Assembly (NCBI RefSeq): GCF_014655955.1
Contig: NZ_BNBO01000009.1
Span: forward strand, 1-64,000
Direction of reading: 5' to 3'
Origin: Kitasatospora indigofera
GTDB lineage: Bacteria; Actinomycetota; Actinomycetes; Streptomycetales; Streptomycetaceae
Length of the DNA: 64,000 nt
Part shown: positions 1 to 8,282 of the stretch, one piece after another
Layout of the letters: every line of letters starts with the position of its first letter
Numbering within the stretch: position 1 is the first letter of the stretch
Made by a program: the position numbers and the translations under genes
The notes under the pieces: model-generated
Database searches by the model: none
Told to the model about the DNA's origin: nothing
The model's input: the letters and a program-made list of their open reading frames with translations, nothing else

Positions 1-231
1 TGCCCCACCTGCCACCGCGACATACCCACACCGATACGGACCTGACCAAGCCCTACTAGCCTTGGGCTCGGAAATTCCGTGTCCGCAGCGCCGACGACGA
101 GTCCCCGGGGAGGACGGATCGCCTCAGTCCGGACGGCAGGTCCACGGGGGGTCGCACCGCGCCGGCGGCCGCCGGCGCCCGGGGCGGGACAGCGGATCCG
201 GGTCCCCTTCGCTCAACGGAGAGGCTTCACC
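1..231. other. Intergenic leader before first gene
   Basis: No gene was found here. The reading frame of the downstream oxidoreductase stays open from position 79, but the residues it would add (positions 79-231) are arginine/proline-rich and look non-coding. A TACTAG hexamer at about 54-59 could be a -10 element, but no good -35 partner is visible. A GGAGAGG-type ribosome binding site lies just before the ATG at 232. Confidence 0.5.
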
Positions 232-2103
232 ATGAGTCCAACAGCCATGCGTCCAAGAGTGCTCGTCGTCGGGGCGGGCCTGGCCGGCACCGCCACCGCG
301 ATCCGGTTGCTCCGCTTCGCCCGCGCCCCGCTGGAGGTGGTGCTGCTGGAGCAGCGCTCCGACTACCGGTCGGCCGGCGTCGCCTACCACCGGGACGGCA
401 ATCCCTGGGACCACGTGTTCAACATCCAGGCGGGCCGGATGTCGGCCTTCCGCGAGGACGTGCACGACTTCGTCCGCTGGGCCAACCGTGAGGCGGACCG
501 CCAGGACTGGCCGGCGCCGTGGGACCGGTTCGAGTTCGTCGAGCAGGGCCCGGCGCCCCGCCGGCTCTTCCAGGACTACCTGACCGACCGGCTGGCCGAG
601 GCCCGGCGGGAGGCCTGTCCGGGGGTCGTCCTGGTCGAGGCGGACGGAGAGGCGGTCGACCTGGAAGTACGCGCCGACGGTGTGGATGTGACGGTGCATC
701 AGTTATCGGGGGAAGCCCCGGCCCCGGTGGCGGACGTGCTCTTCGCCGATCACGTGGTGCTCGCGACCGGTCTGGAGCTGCGCGATCCGCCCTTCGCCGC
801 CGAAGTGGCCGGGCACGCGTCCTTCGTGCGGAACCCGTACTCCGCGGCCGGTGTCCGCAAGCTGGCGGGCCTCCCGCCGGAGGCGAGCGTCGCGATCGTC
901 GGGTCCGTGCTGAGCGCGTACGACTCGGCGGGCCTGCTGCTGCGCCAGGGGCACACCGGGCGGATCAGCCTGATCTCCAGGACCGGGACGATCTTCCGGA
1001 CCTATCCCGGCGGTCACGAGCACGGGGTGGTGCGGCTGCCCTGCCCGGTGTCGCTGCTGGAGCCCTACCGCGGCCGTGAGGAGTTCCTGGCCCGGGTCCG
1101 CGGGGAGTGGGAGGCCGCCTGTGCGGCGGTCGTCCGGGATCACCCGGGAATCGATCCGGGGGTGGTCCCCGAGCGGGTGGCCAAGGCCTGGGAGCCGCAT
1201 CTCCCCAAGGCGCTCGAGCAGATCCCCTCCCCGGACCTGCGGCGCCTGCTGGACGAGTTCGGCACCGCGATCGCCGCGATACGGGTCGGCGCGGTGGAGT
1301 ACACGATGGCGGTCATCGAGCGCGCGCTGCACTCGGCGGACGGGTCGGTGGAGGTGGTCGTCGGCAACGTGGAGCGGATCACGCCGGCGGAGTCCGGACG
1401 GCTGGTCGTCCAGGTCGCGGCCCCGGACGAGAAGCACACCGTGGAGGTGGACCTGGTGGTGTCCAACTTCGGCCGGGAGTCGGACTACAGCCGGGTCGGC
1501 GGGCGGCTCTGGCGGAACCTCCTCGGGCGGGGGATCGCGGTGCCCCACGCGCGGACCGGGCGCGGGCTGGAGGTCGACGAGCGGGGCGTCCTGCTGGGCC
1601 GTGACGGGGGCCCGGCCGGCCCGATCTCGGCGCTCGGCGTGCTGCGCGAGGGCGACGAGATCGTGCGGAACGGCCGGACCGGCGCATTCACCTTCAATCT
1701 CGCCGCCATCAAGAACCAGTCGATCGCCGTCGCGGCGAGTGCGATCGAGCAACTGGAACTGCGGGAAGGCGGTTCAAACCATCGCCTGGCCCAATTCCGT
1801 GGTCATGTCAGCAATATGGAGGAAGCGGCCCGCGGTGGATTCGAGGAGGCTGTAGGCCTGGAGGTGAGAAGGTTGGCCACACGTACTCGAAGTGAACGGG
1901 AAGTGCTCGATTCCCGATTGGACGAGCGCATCAGGTTCGTTGGCGAACTTTCCTCATCGTCAATGGATGCTTCCCTGCGTGACCGCTTGACGAGGGTGCT
2001 TGTCAACCGGGCCGCCGTCGAACGGCTCACCGACGTCTCCGTGACCCCACGGCAGTTGCGTCGGCAGTTGGGGATAGCGAACGCCGAGGATCTGGAGGAT
2101 TAG
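232..2103 (+). CDS. FAD/NAD(P)-binding oxidoreductase (NAD_binding_9-like), TTA-containing
   Basis: This 623-residue protein begins with a Rossmann dinucleotide-binding motif (VVGAGLAGTATAIRLLR, about residues 11-27) and continues with an FNIQAGRMSAF segment typical of the FAD-NAD(P)-binding family that includes ornithine-hydroxylase-like flavoproteins. A second GxG-type segment (VAIVGSVLSAYD) lies near residue 225. It is therefore probably a cytosolic flavin-dependent oxidoreductase or hydroxylase; the substrate cannot be read. The ATG at 232 was chosen because GGAGAGG precedes it and the extension back to 79 is low-complexity. Codon 158 (703-705) is TTA, the rare leucine codon read by the bldA tRNA in streptomycetes, which suggests developmentally gated translation. 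The last 100 or so codons are clearly lower in GC than the rest. The next gene starts directly after the stop, so the two probably form one operon. Confidence 0.75.
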   Translation: MSPTAMRPRVLVVGAGLAGTATAIRLLRFARAPLEVVLLEQRSDYRSAGVAYHRDGNPWDHVFNIQAGRMSAFREDVHDFVRWANREADRQDWPAPWDRFEFVEQGPAPRRLFQDYLTDRLAEARREACPGVVLVEADGEAVDLEVRADGVDVTVHQLSGEAPAPVADVLFADHVVLATGLELRDPPFAAEVAGHASFVRNPYSAAGVRKLAGLPPEASVAIVGSVLSAYDSAGLLLRQGHTGRISLISRTGTIFRTYPGGHEHGVVRLPCPVSLLEPYRGREEFLARVRGEWEAACAAVVRDHPGIDPGVVPERVAKAWEPHLPKALEQIPSPDLRRLLDEFGTAIAAIRVGAVEYTMAVIERALHSADGSVEVVVGNVERITPAESGRLVVQVAAPDEKHTVEVDLVVSNFGRESDYSRVGGRLWRNLLGRGIAVPHARTGRGLEVDERGVLLGRDGGPAGPISALGVLREGDEIVRNGRTGAFTFNLAAIKNQSIAVAASAIEQLELREGGSNHRLAQFRGHVSNMEEAARGGFEEAVGLEVRRLATRTRSEREVLDSRLDERIRFVGELSSSSMDASLRDRLTRVLVNRAAVERLTDVSVTPRQLRRQLGIANAEDLED

Positions 2104-3321
2104 TTGAACGGGCGACGAGTTCAGGGATTCCTGCTGACTGGTGGTACGGAGAGTGTCTTGCGAGGCACTTGTAACCGCACGAGAAGTCCACTTGAGGGGT
2201 CCATCCTCGTCGCCCCCTCGCTGGAGGCGGGTTTGTACGAAGCGATCGTGGCGGCGCGGGCCGTGGTCTGCGGTGCGGGCGGGCTGACCGGCCACATGCA
2301 GTCCATCTGCCGGGGCCGGGGCATACCCGTGCTCCGCGTCGACCAGGCCGATCTCGACGACCTGGTCGGCGAGGTGACCCTGTACCTGGAGAGCCAGTCG
2401 ATCGTGATCGGCTCCGAAAGCGGTGCCGGGGCGCCCGACCCCGGCACCGGCGGCCAGCTGCTGGACAGGCTCGGCGCGGCCTGCGCCGTCATCGCGGACC
2501 TCCAGGACATCGAGACGATCAACGCCTGCGGGCCCGACGCGCAGCGGGTCGACACCTTCTTCATCCGGGAGGAGTTCCTCTGCCTGGCCGCGGGCCTGCG
2601 CCCGCTCGACGCGCTGGACGGCGGCCACGCCGCCATCGAGCTCTACGGCCGGGCCGTCGCCGGCCGGCTCTGCACCTTCGTGGAAGCACTGCTGCCCGGC
2701 CAGCGGCTGGTCCTGAGGCTGCTCGACCTCCGCTCGGACCATGCCGCCGGAGTGACCGAACTGGCCCCCGTCGCGGTCGAACCCAACCCCGAACTGGGCC
2801 TGCACGGCGCACGCTGGCTGCTCGGGTCGGCCGCCTACCGGGAGGCCCTGCACGCCGTGCTGCGGTCGCTGCGGGAGCGGCTCGGCGAGGAGGCCGGCCG
2901 GGTGCACCTCTCCGTCCCGTTCGTCAACGACGCGGAGGAGTTCGCCCAGCTCCGGGAGCACCTGCGGCTGCCGGCCGACGTGCCGCTGTCCGCCTTCGTC
3001 GAGACGCCCGCGGCGGTGCACGCCACCGCGGCGATCTGCGCCGCCGGGGCCAGCGAGCTGTTCGTCGGCACCAAGGACCTGGTGCAGTTCTACCTGGCCG
3101 CCGACCGGAGCAACCACCTGGTGGCCGAGTCCTACCAGACCCGGCACCCGGCCGTGATGGACGGGCTGCGCAGGGTGGTGGAGTCCGCGCGCGGGGCGGG
3201 CACCCCGGTGCGGGTGTTCTCGCTGGGGTCGGACCTCGACCACTACCTGGAGCGGCTGCCGACCCCGAACGGCTACATGATGTGCACCGCCGAACTCCAG
3301 CAGGTGCTGCTCCAGGCGTAG
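2104..3321 (+). CDS. Stand-alone PEP-utilising enzyme C-terminal module
   Basis: This 405-residue protein resembles the C-terminal two-thirds of PEP synthase, PPDK and PTS enzyme I. An N-terminal swivelling domain keeps the phospho-histidine context (AGGLTGHMQSICRGRGIPV, about residues 59-77). A TIM-barrel PEP-binding domain follows, with IREEF, LRLLDLRSD, EPNPELGLHGAR, FVETPAA and GTKDLVQF segments that match conserved blocks of the family. The ATP-grasp nucleotide domain is absent, and the catalytic-cysteine block normally near the C-terminus (CGE-type) is replaced by SLGSDLD. The start is TTG, placed directly after the upstream TAG, with GGAGG five bases before it. Translation is probably coupled to the flavoprotein. 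It could be a PEP-dependent phosphotransfer enzyme needing a separate ATP-grasp partner, or a non-catalytic homologue. Confidence 0.7.
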   Translation: MNGRRVQGFLLTGGTESVLRGTCNRTRSPLEGSILVAPSLEAGLYEAIVAARAVVCGAGGLTGHMQSICRGRGIPVLRVDQADLDDLVGEVTLYLESQSIVIGSESGAGAPDPGTGGQLLDRLGAACAVIADLQDIETINACGPDAQRVDTFFIREEFLCLAAGLRPLDALDGGHAAIELYGRAVAGRLCTFVEALLPGQRLVLRLLDLRSDHAAGVTELAPVAVEPNPELGLHGARWLLGSAAYREALHAVLRSLRERLGEEAGRVHLSVPFVNDAEEFAQLREHLRLPADVPLSAFVETPAAVHATAAICAAGASELFVGTKDLVQFYLAADRSNHLVAESYQTRHPAVMDGLRRVVESARGAGTPVRVFSLGSDLDHYLERLPTPNGYMMCTAELQQVLLQA

Positions 3322-3390
3322 TTCCGACCCGGGCCGGCCGGCGCGGGACCGCCGGGCGGGCCGCGCCGGCCGATGGCGCGGCCCGCCCGG

Positions 3391-5010
3391 TCAGCGGACG
3401 GTGTCGCCGAGCCGCCGGTGGCGCAGCCGGCGCCCGGCCGCCCGGTCCGCCGCGGGGACGCCGGCCAGCTCGGCCAGCGCGGCCCCGACCGCCAGGCCGA
3501 CCCGGGCGCAGAACGCCTCCGGTTCGGCCGCCGCGTCCGGGAGTTCGGGAATCACCTGGTCGACAAGGCCGACCGCCGCCAGGTCGTACGCGCCGATGCC
3601 CTGGGCGCGGGCCAGCTCGGCGGCGTGCTCGCCGTCCCGGTGCACGATCGCCGAGGCGCCCTCCGGCGGGAGCGGGGCCAGCCAGGCGTGCCGGGCCGCG
3701 ATCACCCGGTCGGCGGGCAGCAGGGCCAGCGCCCCGCCGCCCGACCCCTGGCCGAGCAGCACCGCGAGCACCGGGGTGCGCAGGGCGAGCAGGGTGGTCA
3801 GGCAGTGCGCGATCTCCACCGCCACACCGTCGAGTTCGGCCTGCGCGGAGAGCTCCGCCCCGGCCGTGTCCACCACCGTCACCAGCGGCAGGCCGAGTTG
3901 CTCCGCCTGCTGGGCCGTCCGTCGTACGGCCCGCAGGTCGGCCGCGGTGAAGGGCACCTCCTGCGGGCCGGTCCGGCGCTGCTGTCCGACCACCATGGCC
4001 GGCCGTCCGCCGAACTCGGCCAGGGCCCGGACCAGCGCGCGCTCCGGGCCGTGCGGCCCGGCCGGCGACTCCAGCAGCACCGGCCGCCCGGCCGCGAACC
4101 GCAGCACCTCGCGGGCGCCCGGCCGGAGCGGGTCCCGGCTGCGCCGCACGGCGTCCCAGGCGTCGGGCGCGGGGGCGTCATGTGCGGGGGCGTCGGCTGC
4201 CGGCGCGTCCGGCGAGGTGCCGTTGGGTGCGGTGCCGTCGGGTGCGGGCGTGTCCGGTGCGGGCGTTCCCGGTACGGAGCCCGGGCGGACCCGGGCGGCC
4301 CGAGGGCCCTGCGCGGGCGGGCCGGCGGGCCGGTCGCAGAGCAGGGACAGCAGCCGGCGCAGCACGTCCCGCAGCTCGCTCGGCGCGACCACGGCGTCCA
4401 CCAGTCCGCGGCCGGCCAGGGTCTCCGCGGACTGCACGCCGTCCGGCAGCGGGACGCCGCGCAGTTCCTCGTACACGCGCGGGCCGAGGAACCCCAGCCG
4501 GGCGCCCGGCTCGGCCAGCACCAGGTGGCCCAGGGTGCCCCAGGAGGCGAAGACGCCGCCCATCGTGGGGTTCCGCAGGTAGGTGAGGTACGGGAGGCCG
4601 GCGGCCTGGTGGGCCTGGACGGCGGCGGTGACCCGGAGCATGCAGAGGAACGCCGCCGAGCCCTCCTGCATCCGGGTGCCGCCCGACACCGGCAGCGCGA
4701 TCAGGGGCAGGCCCTCGGCGGTGGCCCGCTCCACGGCCCGGGTGATCCGTTCGGCCGTGGTCACCCCGATCGAGCCGCCCAGGAAGCCGAACTCGGAGGC
4801 CACCAGCGCCACCGGCCGCCCGGCCAGCAGGACCCGGCCGGTGGTCACGGCCTCGTCCAGGCCGGTCCGCTCCCGCGCCCGGGCCAGCGACTCCCGGTAG
4901 GCCGGGTCGGCCGCCGGGTGGGCGACCGGCTCGTCCCAGCCGTCGAAGCTGCCCGGATCGGCCAGCAGGCCGACGAACTGACGTGCCGTCAGGCCGGATC
5001 GGCCGGTCAT
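3391..5010 (-). CDS. Fused acyl-CoA carboxylase carboxyltransferase (AccD/AccA-like)
   Basis: This 539-residue protein joins two crotonase-fold carboxyltransferase halves. The N-terminal beta-like half contains EFGFLGGSIG and VSGGTRMQEG. The C-terminal alpha-like half contains VVGQQRRTG, VDTAGAEL and LGQGSGGGALAL. Between them lies a low-complexity linker of about 60 residues made of repeated Pro-Asp-Xaa-Ala-Pro units (roughly 4170-4290). The zinc-ribbon CxxC motifs found at the N-terminus of typical AccD are absent. It should transfer carboxyl from carboxybiotin to an acyl-CoA, feeding malonyl- or methylmalonyl-CoA pools; the biotin carboxylase/carrier subunit is not in the window. The ATG at 5010 overlaps the stop of a small upstream ORF by an ATGA junction, suggesting translational coupling. 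Confidence 0.8.
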   Translation of the reverse strand: MTGRSGLTARQFVGLLADPGSFDGWDEPVAHPAADPAYRESLARARERTGLDEAVTTGRVLLAGRPVALVASEFGFLGGSIGVTTAERITRAVERATAEGLPLIALPVSGGTRMQEGSAAFLCMLRVTAAVQAHQAAGLPYLTYLRNPTMGGVFASWGTLGHLVLAEPGARLGFLGPRVYEELRGVPLPDGVQSAETLAGRGLVDAVVAPSELRDVLRRLLSLLCDRPAGPPAQGPRAARVRPGSVPGTPAPDTPAPDGTAPNGTSPDAPAADAPAHDAPAPDAWDAVRRSRDPLRPGAREVLRFAAGRPVLLESPAGPHGPERALVRALAEFGGRPAMVVGQQRRTGPQEVPFTAADLRAVRRTAQQAEQLGLPLVTVVDTAGAELSAQAELDGVAVEIAHCLTTLLALRTPVLAVLLGQGSGGGALALLPADRVIAARHAWLAPLPPEGASAIVHRDGEHAAELARAQGIGAYDLAAVGLVDQVIPELPDAAAEPEAFCARVGLAVGAALAELAGVPAADRAAGRRLRHRRLGDTVR

Positions 5011-5204
5011 CGGCGCGCTCCCCGGAGGGCTGCGGCGACGGCGTCGCGGACGGCACCCCGCAGGGGACCGCGAGCGGTCCCGCGGCCGGCGGCGACGCCA
5101 CCGCGTACGGCCGCCGGGGCGGCAGGTGCCCGCTGTGCCGTAGGGGCCGCCGGGGGGCGTCCGGTGAGGGGTCGGGTCGGTCGGTCCAGCTCCCAGGAAT
5201 CCAC
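5007..5204 (-). CDS. Possible small ORF coupled to the carboxyltransferase
   Basis: This 65-codon frame starts with GTG and ends in an ATGA overlap with the carboxyltransferase start. A TAGGGT hexamer, a good actinobacterial -10, lies exactly six bases upstream of the GTG, the spacing expected for a leaderless transcript. The product is Ala/Pro/Arg-rich with a single Trp-containing N-terminal segment (MDSWELDRP). Many actinobacterial acyl-CoA carboxylases have a small epsilon subunit of about this size, but the residues do not clearly match it. It may instead be only a translated leader, or not be coding at all. Confidence 0.35.
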   Translation of the reverse strand: MDSWELDRPTRPLTGRPPAAPTAQRAPAAPAAVRGGVAAGRGTARGPLRGAVRDAVAAALRGARR

Positions 5205-5280
5205 CCGATCACCCTACGCACCGGCCCGTGGACGGAGGGGAGTGTCGGGCGGACTGTGAGCAGTCCCACCGCCGGGGCCC

Positions 5281-5371
5281 GCCGGGTCCGTCCGGCCTGC
5301 CCGGCGCCCGCCGGGTCCGTCCGGCGCCTTGTCCCGTTCTGCCCGGCGCCCGTCCCGTTCTGCCGGGCGCC
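5281..5371. repeat. Imperfect short tandem repeats
   Basis: GCCGGGTCCGTCCGGC occurs at 5281-5296 and again at 5310-5325. A unit of about 20 bp beginning GTCCCGTTCTGCC occurs at 5331 and 5352. The repeats fill the non-coding gap between the carboxyltransferase block and the FAD oxidase promoter. No function is evident. Confidence 0.6.
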
Positions 5372-5458
5372 CGGCCGGGGCGAGCGGCGTCGGCACCCGG
5401 CCCCGCCGGCACCCTACGGTCTGTCGCGCGGGCGGCCCCGGAGCTGGCAGCCTGACGG

Positions 5459-5487
5459 TTGCCCGGGCGTAGGGTCGTGATTAGCGT
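5459..5487 (+). promoter_or_regulatory. Predicted HrdB-type promoter for the FAD oxidase
   Basis: A TTGCCC -35 (5459-5464) and a TAGCGT -10 (5482-5487) are separated by 17 bp. Transcription would begin near 5494, leaving a leader of about 45 nt before the GTG at 5539. This is a pattern-based prediction. Confidence 0.45.
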
Positions 5488-5538
5488 GCCTGGCATGTCC
5501 GGCGTCCCCCCGCCGGCCCGTCCGGAAAGCAGGCTCCC

Positions 5539-7005
5539 GTGGGCACCTCCGCCACACCCGCCACCGCCGCCGAGTCCGCCCCCGCGAACGGGTCGGTCTC
5601 CTTCTGGTACGCCGAGACCGGACTCCCCGAACCGCGGCCACGGCTGGACGGCCCGGCCGAGGCGGACGTCTGCGTCGTCGGCGGCGGCTTCACCGGCCTC
5701 TGGACCGCCTACTACCTGAAGAAGGCCGACCCGTCCCTGCGGGTCACCGTGCTGGAGCGCCGGTTCTGCGGCTACGGCGCCTCCGGGCGCAACGGCGGCT
5801 GGCTCTACAGCGGGTTCGCCGGCCGCGGGGTCTTCGCCCGCCGGTACGGCCGGGAGGCGGCGACCGGCATGCAGCGGGCGATGAACGAGGCGGTCGACGA
5901 GGTGATCCGGGTCGCCGCCGCCGAGGGCATCGAGGCCGACATCGTCAAGGGCGGCGTCCTGGAGGTGGCCCGCAACCCCGCCCAGCTGGCGCGGCTGAAG
6001 GCCTTCGTCGCGGAGGAGCACGCCTACGGCCAGCAGGAGCAGGTGCTGCTGGGGGCGGCGGAGTCGGCGGCCAGGATCGGTGTGGCGGGCACCCTGGGCG
6101 GCAGCTGGGGGCCGCACGGCGCGCGGATCCAGCCGGTGAAGCTGCTGCGCGGACTGGCCAGGGTCTGCGAGGAGCTGGGCGTGACCGTCCACGAGGCCAC
6201 GCCGGTCACCGAGATCCGGCCCGGCGGCGGCAGCGCCCCGGCGCGCGCGCTCACCCCGTACGGCACCGTCTCGGCCCGGTTCGTGCTGCGGGCCACCGAG
6301 GGCTTCACGGCCGGGCTCCGCGGGGAGCGGCGGACCTGGCTGCCGATGAACTCCTCGATGATCGTCACCGACCCGCTGCCGTCCGAGTTCTGGGCCTGCG
6401 CGGGCTGGGAGGGCCGCGAGACCCTCGGCGACATGGCGCACGCGTACATGTACGCGCAGCGCACCGCCGACGACCGGATCGCGCTCGGCGGCCGCGGGGT
6501 GCCCTACCGCTTCGGCTCACGGGTCGACCACGACGGCGCCACCCAGCGGCGGACCGTCGAGCAGCTGCGGGACATCCTGCTGCGCTTCTTCCCCTCGGCC
6601 GGCGCGTACGTCGGCCCGCACACCGGCGTGGCGCACGCCTGGTCCGGCGTGCTCGGCGTGCCGCGCGACTGGTGCTCCACCGTGGAGCTGGACCCCGCCT
6701 CCGGCCTCGGCTGGGCCGGCGGGTACGTCGGCAGCGGCGTCACCACCACCAACCTGGCCGCCCGTACCCTGCGCGACCTGGTGCTGCGCGAGTACGCGGG
6801 CCCCGGCGCCGCGGCGGACACCGCCCTCACCGCGCTGCCCTGGGTCGGGCACGCGGTGCGCCGCTGGGAGCCCGAGCCGCTTCGCTGGCTCGGGGTGCAC
6901 GGCATGTACGCCGCCTACCACGCCGCCGACCGGCAGGAGAGCGGCGGCCGGGCCGGCACCTCACCGATCGCCCGGATCGCGGACGTGGTCTCCGGGCGCC
7001 ACTGA
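5539..7005 (+). CDS. FAD-dependent amine/amino-acid oxidase (DadA/PuuB-like)
   Basis: This 488-residue protein has an N-terminal FAD-binding motif (VCVVGGGFTGLWTAYYLKK, about residues 38-56) followed by GYGASGRNGGW, the FAD-contact segment typical of the DAO family (gamma-glutamylputrescine oxidase, D-amino-acid dehydrogenase, sarcosine oxidase). A C-terminal GYVGSGVTTTNLAARTL block closes the FAD site. It probably oxidises a C-N bond in an amine or amino acid; the exact substrate is not readable. The GTG start at 5539 has a GGAAAGCAGG ribosome binding site and matches family length. It is monocistronic as far as can be seen, with its own promoter about 50 bp upstream. It could link functionally to the polyamine-type operon at 53-59 kb, but this is only inference. 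Confidence 0.8.
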   Translation: MGTSATPATAAESAPANGSVSFWYAETGLPEPRPRLDGPAEADVCVVGGGFTGLWTAYYLKKADPSLRVTVLERRFCGYGASGRNGGWLYSGFAGRGVFARRYGREAATGMQRAMNEAVDEVIRVAAAEGIEADIVKGGVLEVARNPAQLARLKAFVAEEHAYGQQEQVLLGAAESAARIGVAGTLGGSWGPHGARIQPVKLLRGLARVCEELGVTVHEATPVTEIRPGGGSAPARALTPYGTVSARFVLRATEGFTAGLRGERRTWLPMNSSMIVTDPLPSEFWACAGWEGRETLGDMAHAYMYAQRTADDRIALGGRGVPYRFGSRVDHDGATQRRTVEQLRDILLRFFPSAGAYVGPHTGVAHAWSGVLGVPRDWCSTVELDPASGLGWAGGYVGSGVTTTNLAARTLRDLVLREYAGPGAAADTALTALPWVGHAVRRWEPEPLRWLGVHGMYAAYHAADRQESGGRAGTSPIARIADVVSGRH

Positions 7006-7211
7006 CCGCCCGGGTCTCCCGGCCGCCAAGGGCCGGTGCGCCGGGCGGCCCGGGAGCCCGGCCGACCGGGCCGTCGGGGTCGGGTGCCCCGATCGTCGGG
7101 CCCGACCGGGCCCGGCGAGCGAGAATCGGAGCGACACCGAGTCCCCCGCGCGGTGGTGGCTCCCGGACGCTTCCGGGCGGCCCCCGCCCGCCCGGAAGCG
7201 AAGGACCAGAC

Positions 7212-8126
7212 ATGGCAGAGGCACTCGCCGGCAAGGTCGCCCTGGTGGCGGGCGCGACCCGGGGCGCCGGGCGGGCGATCGCCGTCCAGCTCGGCGCCGC
7301 CGGCGCGACCGTCTACGTCACCGGCCGCAGCACCGCGGGCCGGCCCTCGGAGTACCACCGGCCGGAGACCGTGGAGGAGACCGCCGCCCTGGTCACGGCC
7401 GCGGGCGGGCAGGGCGTCGCGGTGGTCACCGACCACCTGGTGCCGGCCCAGGTCGAGGCCCTGGTCCGGCGGATCGAGGCGGAGCAGGGCCGGCTGGACG
7501 TCCTGGTGAACGACATCTGGGGCGGCGAACTGCTCTTCGAGTGGGACAGCACGGTCTGGGAGCACGACCTCGACAACGGACTGCGGCTGCTGCGGCTCGC
7601 CGTCGAGACGCACGCCATCACCAGCCACTACGCACTGCCGCTGCTGCTGCGCAACCCCGGCGGACTGGTGGTCGAGATGACCGACGGCACCGCCGAGTAC
7701 AACCGGACCAGGTACCGGGTGTCCTTCTTCTACGACATCGCCAAGTCCGCCGTGCTGCGGATGGCGTTCGCGCTCGGCCATGAACTCGGCCCGCGCGGCG
7801 CGACCGCCGTCGCGCTCACGCCCGGCTGGCTGCGCTCGGAGATGATGCTCGACCACTTCGGCGTCACCGAGGACAACTGGCGCGACGCACTGGAGAAGGT
7901 CCCGCACTTCTGCATCTCCGAGACCCCCTCGTACGTCGGCCGTGCGGTGGTCGCGCTGGCCGCCGATCCGCAGCGGGCCCGCTGGAACGGCGGGTCGCTC
8001 TCCAGCGGGCAGCTCGCCCGCGAGTACGGCTTCACCGATCTGGACGGCAGCCGCCCGGACGCCTGGCGCTACATGGTCGAGGTCCAGGACCCGGACCGGC
8101 CGGCCGACGCCACCGGCTACCGATGA
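7212..8126 (+). CDS. Short-chain dehydrogenase/reductase (DHRS1-like)
   Basis: This 304-residue SDR has the N-terminal cofactor motif VAGATRGAGRAI (about residues 13-24), an NDIWGG segment in the position of the usual NNAG, and a catalytic Y-x3-K pair in FFYDIAKSAV. The extended length and the NDIWGG variant resemble the DHRS1-like subgroup of classical SDRs. It should be a soluble NAD(P)-dependent oxidoreductase of unknown substrate. The ATG at 7212 follows a GAAGG site by about ten bases. About 200 bp separates it from the upstream FAD oxidase, and the kinase gene downstream looks independently transcribed. Confidence 0.8.
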   Translation: MAEALAGKVALVAGATRGAGRAIAVQLGAAGATVYVTGRSTAGRPSEYHRPETVEETAALVTAAGGQGVAVVTDHLVPAQVEALVRRIEAEQGRLDVLVNDIWGGELLFEWDSTVWEHDLDNGLRLLRLAVETHAITSHYALPLLLRNPGGLVVEMTDGTAEYNRTRYRVSFFYDIAKSAVLRMAFALGHELGPRGATAVALTPGWLRSEMMLDHFGVTEDNWRDALEKVPHFCISETPSYVGRAVVALAADPQRARWNGGSLSSGQLAREYGFTDLDGSRPDAWRYMVEVQDPDRPADATGYR

Positions 8127-8282
8127 CCGGCTCCGCCGGTCGGTCCGGCGGCGCGGACGGAGGTCATGGTCCGCGCCGCCCGGGTGCCCGCTGCCCGTCG
8201 GCGGGCGGCGGCGAAGGTCCGGGTCCGTGCTGTTTCGCGGGAGTGCGTCCGCTCCGCGCCCGAGGTGTGGTTTCGTGGGCCC

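Noticed and set aside
8166..8282. Longer N-terminus for the Ser/Thr kinase from ATG 8166
   Set aside because: The added residues are arginine/alanine-rich without structure, and its GGAGG lies only two bases from the ATG.
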